Part shown: positions 11,440 to 22,921 of the stretch, in pieces
Position numbering within the stretch: position 1 is the first letter of the stretch
How the letters are laid out: each line of letters starts with the position of its first letter
DNA from: Dipteronia dyeriana
Taxonomy: Eukaryota > Streptophyta > Magnoliopsida > Sapindales > Sapindaceae
Assembly: GCA_032871835.1 (NCBI GenBank)
Contig: CM065298.1
Location: 13,025,096 to 13,089,095 of the forward strand
Direction: 5' to 3'
DNA: 64,000 nucleotides
Made by a program: the position numbers and the translations under genes
The notes under the pieces: model-generated
Seen by the model: the letters and a program-made list of their open reading frames with translations, nothing else
Told to the model about the DNA's origin: nothing
Databases searched by the model: none

Positions 11440-12905
11440 TTAAGGAAGCTCAACTTCCTTACCACTTCTCAAATTGATTGCCTTGCATTGCTCATTGGGA
11501 TTAATCACTGTGTCGCTTGACAAGGTTCCTTGTTGGCGAACTTGAGACTCTCTAGCCAATTGACCAATTTTTGCTTCAAGATTTTGAATTGCGGCTTGTG
11601 AATGTTGTGCAATGTGATCAACTTTGGTATCGAGTTTCTTCAATGCCAAGTCTTAAGTCTCCATCCGATTGTCAAGCTTAACCATGTACTTGGACAACAA
11701 GCCTTCAATTGTCGACTTTATCTCTGTTAGATGTTGGTGGGGATGATTTTAGAAGTGAGGTTGTTGGTTAGAAGGGGCTTGTTATGGTATGGTAAATCCG
11801 GGTGGTGGTTTGAAAGTTGGTTGGTGTTGTTGGGGTTATAGGCTGTCTTTCCATGAGAAGTTAGGGTGATTTCTCCACCTGGGATTGTAGGTGTTGGAAT
11901 AAGGGTTATTGTTTGGGTTAGGGTTTTGGTTGTTGGAGTTGTGGTAGGGAAATATTTTGTTGTAGTTCACAAAAGAGACTCGTTCTGTGGGTCCATTTGT
12001 GAATGGGTTTCCGGCTTGACAATATACACTTGCATGAGGCCCCGAACACCAATCACAATTCACCAAATTCACTTGGGCTGTACTAGAGCTTGCCAACTTG
12101 CTAACTTTGTTGGACTATGCCTCTATTTAAGCTTGCATTGCGGTCATTTGATCAACTGCCATCATGCTGGGTATTCCTTAGTACCTTTCGATCATCCTCC
12201 CAATAGCTATTTACAATTGACATTTCTTCAATTAAGTCATAAACTGCATCCATCGACTTGTTCATCAAATAACCACCTGCCGAAGCATCCACAAATTGAC
12301 AAGTGGATAAGTTCATACCTCGATAGAATTTCTCTACAATTGACCATTTCGGTCTCCCATGACATGGACATTTCCTTAACAACTTCTTGTACTCTCCCAT
12401 GCTTCATACAAAGATTCCGATTCGAATTTGGAGAATTCATAAATTTAATTCATCAATTGTGCCGCCTTTTCGGAAAGGAAGTACTTGCTTAAGAATGTTT
12501 GGGAAACTCATCCCAAGTAGTAATCAATCTTGGTGCCAATGAATCATACCAAGCCTTAACTCGGTCCTTCAATGAGAAAGGGAAGATTCTCAATCGAATT
12601 GCATTGTCCATAGCCCCATTGATCTTGAATGTTGAGCAAATTTGATCAAAATTCCTCAGATGTCTGTTGGGGTCTTAACTTGGTAAACCACCAAATTATC
12701 CCATCATTGTCAACATTTGAAAGATATGGGATTTGATCTCAAAGTTGTTCGTTGCTATCGTTGGGAGTTGAATTGGTGATACGTTTGGATCCACCCCTGG
12801 CATCACATAATCTCTCATGGCCCTATCATCTTCTCCATTTTGCTCATTTTGCCCCCCTTGGGCTGCAGCTAGTATGGGATCTTGATCCCCCACCCCGTCT
12901 TCCAT
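11440..12905 (-). pseudogene. Athila gag, broken
   Basis: The start is taken at 12905 (MEDGVGDQDPI). PTIATNNFEIKSHIFQML is followed by a stop. In shifted frames come FKINGAMDNAIRLRIFPFS, YKKLLRKCPCHGRPKW and AGGYLMNKSMDAVYDLIEEM, which are the usual retrotransposon gag motifs. A zinc-knuckle-like CDWCSGPHASVYC and NPRWRNHPNFSWKDSL follow, then NPNEQCKAINLRSGKE. Gag would form the particle that packages the RNA. Several frameshifts and stops (for example near 12696 and 12152) disable it. Confidence 0.85.
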
Positions 12906-13092
12906 TGCTAGCCTCCTTCTATTTCTCTAGGCCGTTCCCTCAATATCCGGATCGAACCTCAGATCCTGTGAATTGGTACTCCTTGTACTATGATGCATAC
13001 AAGAGCAACCATCTACAATCATAGAAAATGAACACAAAGTAAAAAGTCTAAATTAGTAATGAATCAACTAGCAGTGATATCAATAAACCGCT

Positions 13093-13113
13093 CAATCCTC
13101 GACAATGGCACCA
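13093..13113 (-). other. Athila primer-binding site (aspartate tRNA type)
   Basis: Minus strand reads TGGTGCCATTGTCGAGGATTG, starting five bases (ATTTT) after the 5' LTR. It matches the tRNA-Asp 3' end used by many Athila/Tat elements with three or four transitions. Confidence 0.8.
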
Positions 13114-13118
13114 AAAAT

Positions 13119-14738
13119 TGATCACTCCTAAAAGAGAACGTGCAATAGTACGGAGCCGTGGGAGTAGTCCAATGATAAATAAGATTTGTTCCGCGAGGAT
13201 TGAAGAATTGATTACCACAATTGAGTGATTAGAATGCTATTTAGACAATCAAATATTTGATGATTCAGTTATACTACTAACAATAATTAACTATAAACTA
13301 CTCCTAGAATAAAACTAATGAAACTTAACCAACAAGCAAACAAGACAAATTCACACACAAGCAAGTGTTTGTATTGCTATTAGGAACTTAGGCTAAGATC
13401 TTGAATCACCTAACCAATCATCACCAATTTATAGACACACCATTATGAATAAATTATGCAAATATGAATGTAGACTCGTGACACCCTCTATTAGTCTCTA
13501 CTCTCTCTCGAGTAATAGAGATAACACTTATATGCACCAATAACCTATCTCTCGATGGTCATCCGAAATACAAACAAGTTCATTAAGCTTAGTGGTTCAC
13601 TAAGTGAGTCATAGAGACCAGCCTTGAGTATTTATACCTTACTAGACCTTTAACATGCATTTCATTGAGCACGTTGTGTGCTTCTCCTCTCGATACATCA
13701 CACATCAACCAAACACACATCAAATGCTAGCTAGACACTCAATGTAAATTAAAGCATAAAATACATATACATAAACACAAGCAATATGAGTAAAGTGGTG
13801 GTATTCATTAGTAAATCATAGTAAAGGTTTCATCTTGGCCTTAGCCAATATGAGTTTAGTTCATAATGTATGAAATGGCTACAAAAGATGTGATTTTTAT
13901 ACAAGCCATAAGAAAATATAAGTGGTAAAATGAAAGAGAGAAAGATTCAGAATAAACTAAGTGTAAATGTCCTCTCTCTTGGTTGATGGAATATGCTTGA
14001 CTTGCCCCTTCTCTTGATGCTCCCCTCTATACTCCAAGGTTGGATTTTTGTGGTGGGAAATGGTGGGAAGGTTGGGTATTTGGTGTTTGGTAGAGTGGAT
14101 TCAAAGTTTGGATGATGGATTAGAGGTTTGATGAAGTGATTTGGTGAAAGACTTGAGTGGAAGGTAAGGAATTTAGGTGAAAGGTAGTGTTTTTACGGTT
14201 TTGGATTGTAAAGGGAGGATTTAAAGCTTAGGGTCGTGCAAAAGGGTGCCCAGAATAGCTCAAAAAGGGGTACTTATATGTTTAGGAATGAGGCACAAAA
14301 CCCTAGAAGTTCTGCTGAGTTGGACTATTGCGCTGGTGTTACGCTGGTGGAGTGGCGCTTCACCAGCTCAACACCACTGACCTTGTGCGCTGGTAAGGGT
14401 TGTGTTGGTCGAGTGGCACCTCGCCAACTTAACACCACTGATCTTTTGCCCTAGTGAGGGTTGCATTGGTCGAGTGGCACCTTACCAGCTCAACACCACT
14501 GATCTTGTGCGCTGGTAAGGGTGGCGCCTTACCAGCGCCTTACCAGCGCCAGCCTTGGCCTATGACTTCGGTTCTTCTGTTTTGGCCCTAACTTTTCTTA
14601 ATTTCACACTATTACCCTAGGATTTCTAAAGGAACCTGCACAAGCTTAATACACCACCAAATACTCGGTTTTTACTCAGAAATGAGTGCAATTGACAAGA
14701 TATAGAGGCTACACCGAGTGTAGAAATGAGAGTTATCA
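13119..14738 (-). repeat. Athila 5' LTR (1620 bp)
   Basis: The termini are the same as the 3' LTR (TGATCACTCC ... GTTATCA on plus), with a single copy of the 140-bp block and about three degenerate 61-bp units. It is followed on the right by the second copy of the ATATT target duplication. Confidence 0.9.
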
Positions 14739-14743
14739 ATATT

Positions 14744-14865
14744 CTTTCGGACTACTTTCTAGGTCTATCTAGAATTGGTTTTGGATTTCGAAATTCAAAA
14801 CTTTTCAGAAAGGTGCATTCATGTGTCATCAAGACACGTGAAAACTCTTCAAATACCTGGAATGG
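14744..14865 (+). mobile_element. Ty1/copia LTR, segment 2 of 3
   Basis: A 122-bp piece of pre-existing sequence is caught between the Athila element on the left and the solo LTR on the right. The last five bases (AATGG, 14861-14865) are the target duplication of the solo LTR. Assignment to the copia LTR rests on position. Confidence 0.55.
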
Positions 14866-15552
14866 TGATCAGACGATAATTATACCTATTTGAGGTCCCC
14901 ATTACCTATCATTTGTTCTCATTTTCGAGCATATTTTTGTTTATAATGTGTTTGTTGAGCTTTGTGTAGGTACATATTCCCTACATATGATATTTGAGCT
15001 TAAATGACAGTTAAGAAGCCAAATTTCAGGGTCCATATCTCCCTTCTCAAAGTGAACTAGGTTTCGTACCACCTATTTTTAAAAAGCCTTAAAAGCCTTC
15101 TTTCCATCAGTTTTTACGGATCGTAATTTTGGGTTTTCTAGAGGGAGGTATACGTGTTTCTGTAACGGTGCATAAGGATGGAAACACGACCGCGGCAAAG
15201 AGCTTCATACAGAACACCCAACTTTCGGGTGGTATATCTCCCTCCTCATATTGAATCACGTTCGGCTCTTCATATATTTAGAAAGCCCCAGAAGTCTTCT
15301 TTCCAGTGGTTTTACGGATCGCAATTCCTGGTTTTCTAGAGGGAGATATGCACATTTTCGTAACGTTACGTGAGACTGGAAACTGGTGTCTCGACCGCTA
15401 CATTAAGTCGTGAAAATCACTATCGTCTGGTGTGTCATCTTCCAAGACCGCGACACACCCGATTCCTGATTGCAACATGTAGATTTTAGGCCATTTTTAG
15501 AGGGGCAAATATGTCATTTTACACCCCAATTCGTCCCCAAACTTTCCCTAAC

Positions 15553-15560
15553 TATAAATA
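15553..15560 (+). promoter_or_regulatory. TATA box of the solo LTR
   Basis: 'tataaata' is conserved in sequence and context ('aacttt/cct...ctataaata') with 62723-62730 in the other copy, which fixes plus as the transcription direction of this LTR. Confidence 0.6.
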
Positions 15561-16438
15561 CATCATTTTCTCATCTTCTCTAGACACAACAAAGATAAGA
15601 ACATTCCATCATTATTTTCGTCATCTTCTTCACAAATCAAGAAAGAGAGAGAGAAGTTTCTAAAGCTCCCATAGAGGTTCTCCTCCAAGGGAAGCTCACC
15701 ACCACCCATTTCTACGCATCCTCCACCACTTTTGAGAGTTGATTGCAAGGAGATAGGAGTGGTTTATGGCCAATTTTTAGCTAGGGATTCATGGAGTACT
15801 TTGAGGGATTTCTTCAAGGGTTGTCTTCTTTAAACTCTTTCTCTTTGTATTTCATGTTTTCTTGATTGTGTAATCCCCACTTGGGAATATTTTTAAACCG
15901 AATTTGTGCTCAATATATGTTGGTTGATTTTATATTCATTTGGGTTTTGATTTTTTCTTGCTATTATTGATTAATCTCTTATCTTGATATGCTTGTGTAT
16001 GGAAATTGGAAATTGGAAATTGATATGTGTTCATGGATGAGATTATGAGTACATTAACTTAATTATAGGAGTAGTTGTAATCAAATATCCCATTTGTGTG
16101 TGTATATCTTTGGTAGGTCGAAATTAACTTGTATGGATGAGTTTGAGTGTTTGTGGGTTTTTGGTTGTATAATCTTAACCAATTAGCTCTAAAGAATGAA
16201 TGAAACTTGTTATATGCAAGACCTTGTTAGAGTAGGTTTTGGTTTATGTTCATATGCTTAATGGTAGGGACTTAAGGCATAATTAATTCACTGAGACCTT
16301 GAGGAGTGATTCGTGTCTCGAATCCCTTAGTTGAGATTACAAACACAATTACTTCACCGAGACCTTGGGGAGTGATTTGAGTTTGTAAATCTCTCAATTG
16401 AGAGGAAAAGCCCTTAGCTTAGATTGAATGTCCTTAAT

Positions 16439-16611
16439 TGAGGGGGGTTGTGCATTCATGTGATTGGAGAACGCCGTAGTCGTCTAGTGGTAAGGACATC
16501 TCGGATTGACACCAGAGAAGACCCGGTGTTCGATTCCCGATTATGGATGAGGGGTCTCCTTTCTATCCATTTTATATTCTTTCCTTGTATCTTGAATTGG
16601 ATGTCCTTAAT
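16439..16611 (+). mobile_element. tRNA-derived SINE-like insertion
   Basis: This insertion is absent from the aligned part of the sister LTR (near 63490). It is bounded by near-identical 15-bp direct repeats, 'ttgaatgtccttaat' (16424-16438) and 'ttggatgtccttaat' (16597-16611, taken as the second copy). Inside, 16474-16546 is a 73-nt tRNA-like block. Its ends can pair as a 7-bp acceptor stem with G-U pairs ('ccgtagt' with 'attatgg'), an A-box-like 'tctagtggtaagga' and a B-box-like 'gtgttcgattccc'. The anticodon arm does not fold well, so it is not a working tRNA gene. It most resembles glutamate-type tRNAs in the D-arm. A T-rich tail follows. Confidence 0.55.
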
Positions 16612-16778
16612 GCTTAACAACCACTATTTGTGCACTTATTTATGGTGAGCTTTATGAACCTTATGTGACATTCTTATGCATCTCTCCTGTCCACCATTTT
16701 ATTGTTTGTCACTTTAATCACCATTCTCACATCTCCATATTCCTTTTACTTTATTTTGCATTCTTTTTATTTACATTC

Positions 16779-16781
<3 letters not shown>

Positions 16782-16808
<27 letters not shown>
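16782..16808. repeat. (AC)n microsatellite
   Basis: About 13 AC dinucleotides inside the solo LTR. Confidence 0.95.
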
Positions 16809-16812
<4 letters not shown>

Positions 16813-17049
16813 CGTAAAATGCTTACATTTCGCACACACCACTCTCACCCTTGTCGTGTTCTTATTTACATTGTTTTCAATAAACACTAGAACTTGAAAC
16901 GGTCGAAAGAAACCACCTCCCTGTGGACGATACCCTCGCTTACCTCTTTACTAGTTTTCAAAACTTTAGAGCACTTTGCGTAGGAATTACTATAAATAGT
17001 TTTTGATAATCGCAATTTGGTAACGACACAAAAAGCGAGTATCAAATGG

Positions 17050-18259
17050 GCTGCCAAGGATGTGGGAATCCTTGGGTGGCCCTAATGGGGTGTGTTTAGT
17101 ATACCATTAATACATTAAGAATATAATTTGTACATTTTACATAATTGGGCTGTTAGATTATATTAATGTATTAATTTAAGGCATGTGGGCTTGTTACTTT
17201 TTTAGTAAGAATGAGTCTAGTTAACATGTAGATTTTCTATTAAAGTCCAATGGATTTAATAAAATAAAAAAACAATAAATGGCCCATGTATATGGCTTGG
17301 ACGGCAAGGGCTAAAGTTTGTTAGTCCATATATTGTTTTATTTTATTATTTAATTAAATGGAAATTAATTAATTGAATTAATTAATTATTTAATTAGAAA
17401 GTCAAAATCCTGTTCTAACTAGGAGAGGATCTCTTAGTGTTATATTATTGTTGGTAGTATAATAAGTATCAAAGACTTTATTTGATGAGATAAATAAAAG
17501 GATTTATTTAATCTAATCAAATTAGAAAGTATTTGATATATATCAAAACTCTAATTGACAAGTAGTCATATTATGAAGTCTTTGATAATGTCACAATTTA
17601 ATTCAATAATTATTAATGGATAATACACTTATGAGTTGGGATTAAGTTGAACTAAGAATGATTGGATTTTTCGATGAAACATTAATCTTTTTTGTAAGAG
17701 GATTTCAGCCACCACTATATATTAATCTAAGAAGTTTGGCCAACAAATAATTCTAAGAGAGAGTTTTTGTTAAAGTAAATAAATAAATAATTCGGCCAAG
17801 TGGAAGAAAGAGAAAGAGCATTTTTATTTTCGATAGTGCACTAGTAGCTTTTATATCAAAAGACTTTTGTGCACAATATCAGAACGGGTTCACGCGAGTT
17901 TCGATCAAATAGATTGAATATTCAAAAGTGACTAAACGTTCTTTGCTTTCTCTAAGAGGGTTACTGTGACTAACAAAAGAAAAGGTTTTTGTTTCTCCAT
18001 CCTCAGGTATACAATTCAAAGATTGGGAGCCCACTCTCCTAGGTGATACACGTTCGTGATTGGATTGACAGATCTTACAGATTCAAATCATTGCAATATC
18101 AATCGTCACATATAAAAGGTATGATGCTTTTATTATATATTAATTAATCAAGGGTTAAGATCGCTCTTCTCTAAAGGAAAACTTTTGAAATATACTAAAC
18201 CTATTTTTGCTTCCGCCATGCATATATACATATATATATATATATATATATTTCCTACA
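17050..18259 (+). mobile_element. Ty1/copia LTR, segment 3 of 3 (3' end)
   Basis: It contains 'ggaaattaattaattgaa' and 'aaagtcaaaatcctg', matched in order in the copy at 62075-62150. It ends in 'tttcctaca' directly before a primer-binding site, which defines the LTR end at 18259. A hairpin 'ccaaggatgtgggaatccttgg' type repeat is at its left end. Confidence 0.7.
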
Positions 18260-18261
18260 AT

Positions 18262-18273
18262 TGGTATCAGAGA
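18262..18273 (+). other. Primer-binding site (initiator methionine tRNA)
   Basis: 'tggtatcagaga' lies two bases after the LTR end, the standard primer site of plant Ty1/copia elements, with one mismatch to the usual 'tggtatcagagc'. It shows the interrupted LTR is a 5' LTR facing plus. No gag or pol follows; the internal region is lost after about 140 bp. Confidence 0.85.
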
Positions 18274-18399
18274 CTATTTGTACCCTTGATTAATTAATGC
18301 ATGAATACGTTATCTATTTCTTTTATTGTAAATATGTATGTTTTAGAAAAAAATGACACTCTAGGTATTCACATATATAATTACATTGGATTTATGGAG

Positions 18400-18504
<105 letters not shown>

Positions 18505-18516
18505 TTATAATATGGT

Positions 18517-18930
18517 TTGTTATTGCCCGATCCTCCATCCTCCACATTAAAGGGGTTAGGGTCTCGACTCTTATCCCAAAGAACACAAAAATTACAAACT
18601 GATTCTTCATTAGGTTCAGGCTCATATTACGAAGTTGAAACTTATCTAACAACCGCTTTTGAGTTTGTAGAAGAAAATTTTAAAATCCATCAATGGTGGG
18701 GAAGGAGCATGAAAGATATTTTCCAATTTCGGCTATTATAGCCAAACAAATTCTTAGAATGCTGGTTTTTACCGTGGTAGTGGAATAAGAGTTTAGTGTC
18801 AGTAGAAATATTTTGGACAAAAGACGTTTGGTTATAAGTCCAGATTCAATTCAAACCCAAGTTTGTGTTTATGATTGAACTAAGGCGTACCAAAGCCGCA
18901 ATACGGACAACAAGAAATCGATCAACAATT
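18517..18930 (+). pseudogene. hAT transposase, C-terminal fragment
   Basis: It opens in the region YYEVETYLTTAFEFVEENF, then IHQWWGRSMKDI, where the family has FDILQWWK. A one-base frameshift near 18718 leads to FPISAIIAKQIL, then VVVE-stop-EFSV, NILDKRR and SPDSIQTQVCVYD-stop-TKA. This order (YLTT/FEF, WW, FP.L..IAK.IL, SVE..FS, LDKRR, L.PD.I) is the hAT dimerisation domain. Catalytic N-terminal parts are absent. The domain normally pairs transposase subunits for DNA cut-and-paste. It has one frameshift and at least two stops and is dead. Confidence 0.85.
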
Positions 18931-19181
18931 AGTTTACGATTTCTTTGACAATAACCAAACCACGGGAACGGAAGGCACTTGTAGCGATTAGTTGGCAACT
19001 TCCAACACCAATCGTTGAATAAAAGCTAAGAGAAATACGTGCCCTTCGAATCCTTTAAACCGATGATACGTAGACAACTTAATTGTGATAGAAATTAAGT
19101 GCAAGACCAACCTAATTTATTTTTTTTAGTTTTATTTCAATTTTTATTTTAGTTTATCATATATATATGTATATATTTATT
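18931..19181 (+). other. 3' flank of the hAT fragment
   Basis: AT-rich sequence with no gene. It should be the 3' untranslated part of the hAT element, continuing at 26656 after the copia insertion. Confidence 0.5.
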
Positions 19182-19221
19182 TGAAAAATCCCTAATAATG
19201 TGTGTATCTAATAACCTAGAA

Positions 19222-19242
19222 GGGGGGGGGGGGGGGGGGGGG
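19222..19242. repeat. G homopolymer, 21 bases
   Basis: The other LTR has only five Gs at the same place (about 24517-24521), so this is an expansion or a sequencing/assembly effect. Confidence 0.9.
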
Positions 19243-19246
19243 TGAA

Positions 19247-19648
19247 TAGGTTTTAATCAAGTCAATTACCAATTTTTCTTGATTAGTCAATATTCAAAAT
19301 TCACCCAATAAAACAAACATACAACATCAAGTGTAAAATGCGAAAATATAAACAACACAAGATGTATACGTGGAAATCCTCCAAATGGGAAAAACCAAGG
19401 GTTGTTAAGTGCGCCACACTCGATCCCAGAAACATAGTATATGAGTATAGGTTTTAATCAAGTCAATTACCATTTTTTCTTGATTAGTCAATATTCAAAA
19501 TTCACCCAATAAAACAAACATACAACATCAAGTGTAAAATGCGAAAATATAAACAACACAAGATGTATACGTGGAAACCCTCCAAATGGGAAAAACCAAG
19601 GGTTGTTAAGTGCGCCACACTCGATCCCAGAAACATAGTATATGAGTA
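19247..19648. repeat. 201-bp tandem duplication in the LTR
   Basis: 'taggttttaatcaagtcaa' begins at 19247 and again at 19448; the two copies are nearly identical through 'agtatatgagta'. The partner LTR has one copy. Confidence 0.92.
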
Positions 19649-21590
19649 AAAAGTTACACCCTCAAGTGATACTCGGACTCTCACTCTTGACAACCTCAGA
19701 CTATGGCCAATACCACTCACCACTCTTGGTTCAATCCCTAGTGATATCCTCTGATCCACTACTCTTGGAGTGAGCACCTCATACTCTAACCCTCGGGCCT
19801 CTTATAGTGGATACTTGAGCAATTGCTTGCCAACCTACCCTTGGTTGCAAGACTTGACTTGCTTGTGCACCATCACCTAAAAGCCACAAGATTTTGACTC
19901 TATGAAGAGTATATGGTCTAAGTGAACAATCAATGAATGCTCAATGCAAAATATGTTAGACCAAACATACAATACTTAACTAGGTGTAGATAATGCAATA
20001 CAATAACCTAGTTATCAAACAATGCCTACATGCCCATACATAAGGACTCAATTAGATGCAAAAGGATTCTAGCAACCTAATTGTCAATAAAAGTCCAACC
20101 AACACAAGTTGTCACAACATATAATCAAGGGCAATATTTTACAATCAATGAGCTATACACATAAATGTTCATAAACTAGACTAGATGCACAAAGTCAACC
20201 TAATCATTAATTATGTAAACATGAACATTCATGGATTAACTATTTAGGCATAAATGACCTAATAATGCAAGCTATCATAATACAAACCCCAAACATGTCA
20301 TAATTTCAATAAATATGCAATTTATATGAAGAAATGCTAATTTAAGCAATAAATGACATGTCTTGGTAAGCTAGAACAATAAATGAACAACAATGGCGGT
20401 TTTACTTACCAATCAATGAAAACCCATGCTTGGATTGGTGCTTGAATGCAAAATGAAGATGAGTTCAGGGTTTGGAGAGTTAAAAACAAAGCTTGAAGCT
20501 TTCTCTCTCTGATGGATGTTCTCTCACTCTACAAACGTATTCTTTTAACTCTTAAGAAGCAAGGAAGAAGAAGAGAATATATATATATAAGCCCTACACA
20601 AAACGGGCATCATTTTGGACTTGGGAAACAAAGTCCCGTCATGACCGTTGTGCATGCCGCTGGCCAGGCAAGTGTCTAGGCCACTATCCAGTCAAGTGTC
20701 TAGGCCACTGTCCAGGCAGCATGGCACGGCTGGACATCACCGTTGCCTAGGTCGTTGGCTAGGCATGTGCACCAAAAGCGGTCTAGACCGCGGTACACGC
20801 TTGACAACACAATAGCTAGAGATTCGAGCAACCCAAAACATAACCAAACGACATCCAACCTTTTGTATGATATACCGTTGGAAAGGTATTGAAGTATACT
20901 TTCTACTCTAATTTGGATATCTGTAGAAAATGTTATGGTCATTAGAGTGACCAAAGGTCAAAAACGGACAACAACAGAGTTGCCCTGTTTTTGTGGTCAC
21001 TTTGGAGATTTCAAAATCAATCCAAACGGTCATGAAATATTATGAATAATATACCGTTGGAAAGGTATGGGTGTCTAGTTTGTATCGAAAGTTTCAAAAC
21101 TCGTTTTGAATCATTTTATAAAAAGATATGGGTACAAGACCATACAAGGGTCAGTTTTGAAAAATATTTAAATCATTGAAATACACTATTTTGAAACTAG
21201 ACATCTTACTCCATATAACCAAACCAAGAGAAGAATAAGACATTCTCATATGGTCACTCAATGCGCTAAAATAGGCACACCATCGTGCAAGCACGAACAC
21301 AACACAATACCACACTTAAATCTATAAATGAAGTGCAAGTGTGATTGTGAAGAGATGCACACATATAAACAATATCAACATAAATGCAAGATCAATAAAG
21401 CATGCATGAGGTGTGTGTGTTTGCACCTAAAATCTTCAAGAGGCAAATTCAAGAATATACCTTTTGCTCTTGAACTCATGGAGATGCTTGGAAGCTTTCA
21501 ATGAGGACCTAAGCTACCCATTACACAATCATCCACAATGTGGTGTGGTTTGTCATGAAATAAGCCAATCATAAAATCAAAGTCTTTACA

Positions 21591-21602
21591 ATCTCCCCCT
21601 TT
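21591..21602 (-). other. Polypurine tract
   Basis: Minus reading 'aaagggggagat' directly before the 3' LTR start TGTAAAG, the plus-strand priming site for reverse transcription. Confidence 0.85.
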
Positions 21603-22921
21603 GGCTACTTCATGACAAAACAACCACTCACACATAAATCCTTACCAAACAGAAATAAAGCTATTGTCCAAGAGATTAATTCTACATTACAAAAGAGATC
21701 CTACAATCTAAATCTTCAATATCTTCAATCTCTTTATAGAACTATCATTGTACCTACACACAATAACAAGAAGCACTTTCCAAGAACAAGTGCATGTGAG
21801 GTGAACAAATATAAAAAGCAATTGCACTCAATAAAGCAATATGAAAAAAAATACATGTGCAATGCTCCCCCTAAATAGGTTACTCTCTCTCATGATCTCT
21901 CCCCAAAGCATAACCAATAATACCCCTATATTTCTCAAGAATTCTCCCATTTTTTGTCATGAGATAGGCAAAGGAGCTCCCCCTATCGGGTTGCTATAGC
22001 AAATAGAGCTATTAGCACAATTACAATACATAATCATATAAACAAACTTTATGCAACCCAAGTAATTAAGAGAGATTCAAGGAGTTTGATGTAAAGAAAA
22101 ATGTATGACAAGGATGCTTTGCAAGCAAGACATGTTTCATTAAAATCCAAAACAAATGGTATTTGGCAAAGCAAACATCAAAAGGGTTTCCAAAAGAATT
22201 CAAGCCAATTTGTACCATTTTGTCATAAGCAAACAAGATATAGTTTCCAAAATTTTGAAAAAAAAAGCAACTATATCAATCCTTAAAGGCAAATCAAGAC
22301 ATGAGCGACTATTGCACCCTTTTTGATGTTTCCAGATTAGCAAACAAAATATAGTTTCCAAAAATTTGAAAATAAAGCAACTATATCAATCCTTAAAGGC
22401 AAATCAAGACATGAGCGACTATTGCACCCTTTTTGATTTTTCCGGATAATTATCCGAATGATTGTAGTCTTGTTTCACCATTAAGAAAAGAGATAAGACT
22501 AATTTGGATATAAAATCCTTATTAATTGCATGGATACAAGATCCTTATTGATTAGTCCTCTCATTTGGACTCACACACATTTGCATTAAAGCAATCAAAC
22601 TCAATTCATGCATATCATTTTAAAGCATGTCATTAAAAGCAAGTTCACATGTCATGGAGATAAATTATAGGACATTCAAATGTACTTTTCCAATTAAATC
22701 TCCTAGTCCAAAAATGCATGTTTGAACATAAATATGACATTGATTGTAAACAAAGCAATGGTGCACACTTATTAAAAAAAACATATTAGCATATATGCAC
22801 AACCAAGAATCTCAAGCAATTAATAAAAGAACATAAAATTAATCGACTTTTTGCACATAACAAATTATGCAAGTTCGCTCTCTTTGCTCAAGCTCCCCAA
22901 ATGGGGTCAAATCCAACCAAG
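21603..22921 (-). other. Internal non-coding part of the non-autonomous copia
   Basis: No coding domain. It contains a 111-bp tandem duplication: 'agcaaacaagatatagttt' at 22228 and a near copy from 22339, each running through 'catgagcgactattgcac'. Confidence 0.7.

Larger units (their letters stand above)
2633..14738 (-). mobile_element. Athila-type Ty3/gypsy retrotransposon, complete insertion, inactive
   Basis: A 12.1-kb element is bounded by two LTRs (2633-4456 and 13119-14738) and flanked by identical 5-bp target duplications, ATATT at 2628-2632 and 14739-14743. Order on the minus strand is 5' LTR, aspartate-tRNA-type primer site, gag, protease, misplaced integrase copy, RNase H, integrase, a long spacer, an extra ORF of the type found in the Athila clade, a second spacer and the 3' LTR. 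The extra ORF after integrase, the gag zinc-finger style and the 'ggacgagc' motif before the 3' LTR place it in or near Athila (family knowledge). Every coding domain has stops or frameshifts, and the catalytic part of reverse transcriptase is absent. LTR similarity is roughly 90-95% by eye, so the insertion is not recent. Confidence 0.9.
14866..17044 (+). mobile_element. Solo LTR of a Ty3/gypsy element
   Basis: 2179 bp, from TGATCAGACG to GCGAGTATCA, flanked by perfect 5-bp duplications AATGG (14861-14865 and 17045-17049). A second, truncated member of the family begins at 62164. The 3' part has the 'ctccctgtggacgatacc' style of sequence frequent near the end of plant gypsy LTRs. No internal region is attached, so this is a product of LTR-LTR recombination. 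A degenerate ~200-bp tandem repeat is present at 15036-15400 ('tatctccct' landmarks at 15036 and 15235). Confidence 0.88.
19182..21590 (-). repeat. 3' LTR of the non-autonomous copia (2409 bp)
   Basis: On plus it runs TGAAAAATCC ... AGTCTTTACA. It is longer than its partner because of a 201-bp tandem duplication (19247-19648) and a 21-base G tract (19222-19242). It also carries numerous 'taccgttggaaaggtat' type blocks near 20870 and 21050, shared with the partner. Confidence 0.88.

Noticed and set aside
11866..12492. 208-codon open frame on plus
   Set aside because: It is antisense to Athila gag, whose zinc-knuckle and Asn-Pro-rich text are on minus.
16474..16546. Functional tRNA gene
   Set aside because: The acceptor stem pairs only with several G-U pairs and the anticodon arm does not form a 5-bp stem with a 7-base loop. 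It is better read as part of a SINE-like insertion.
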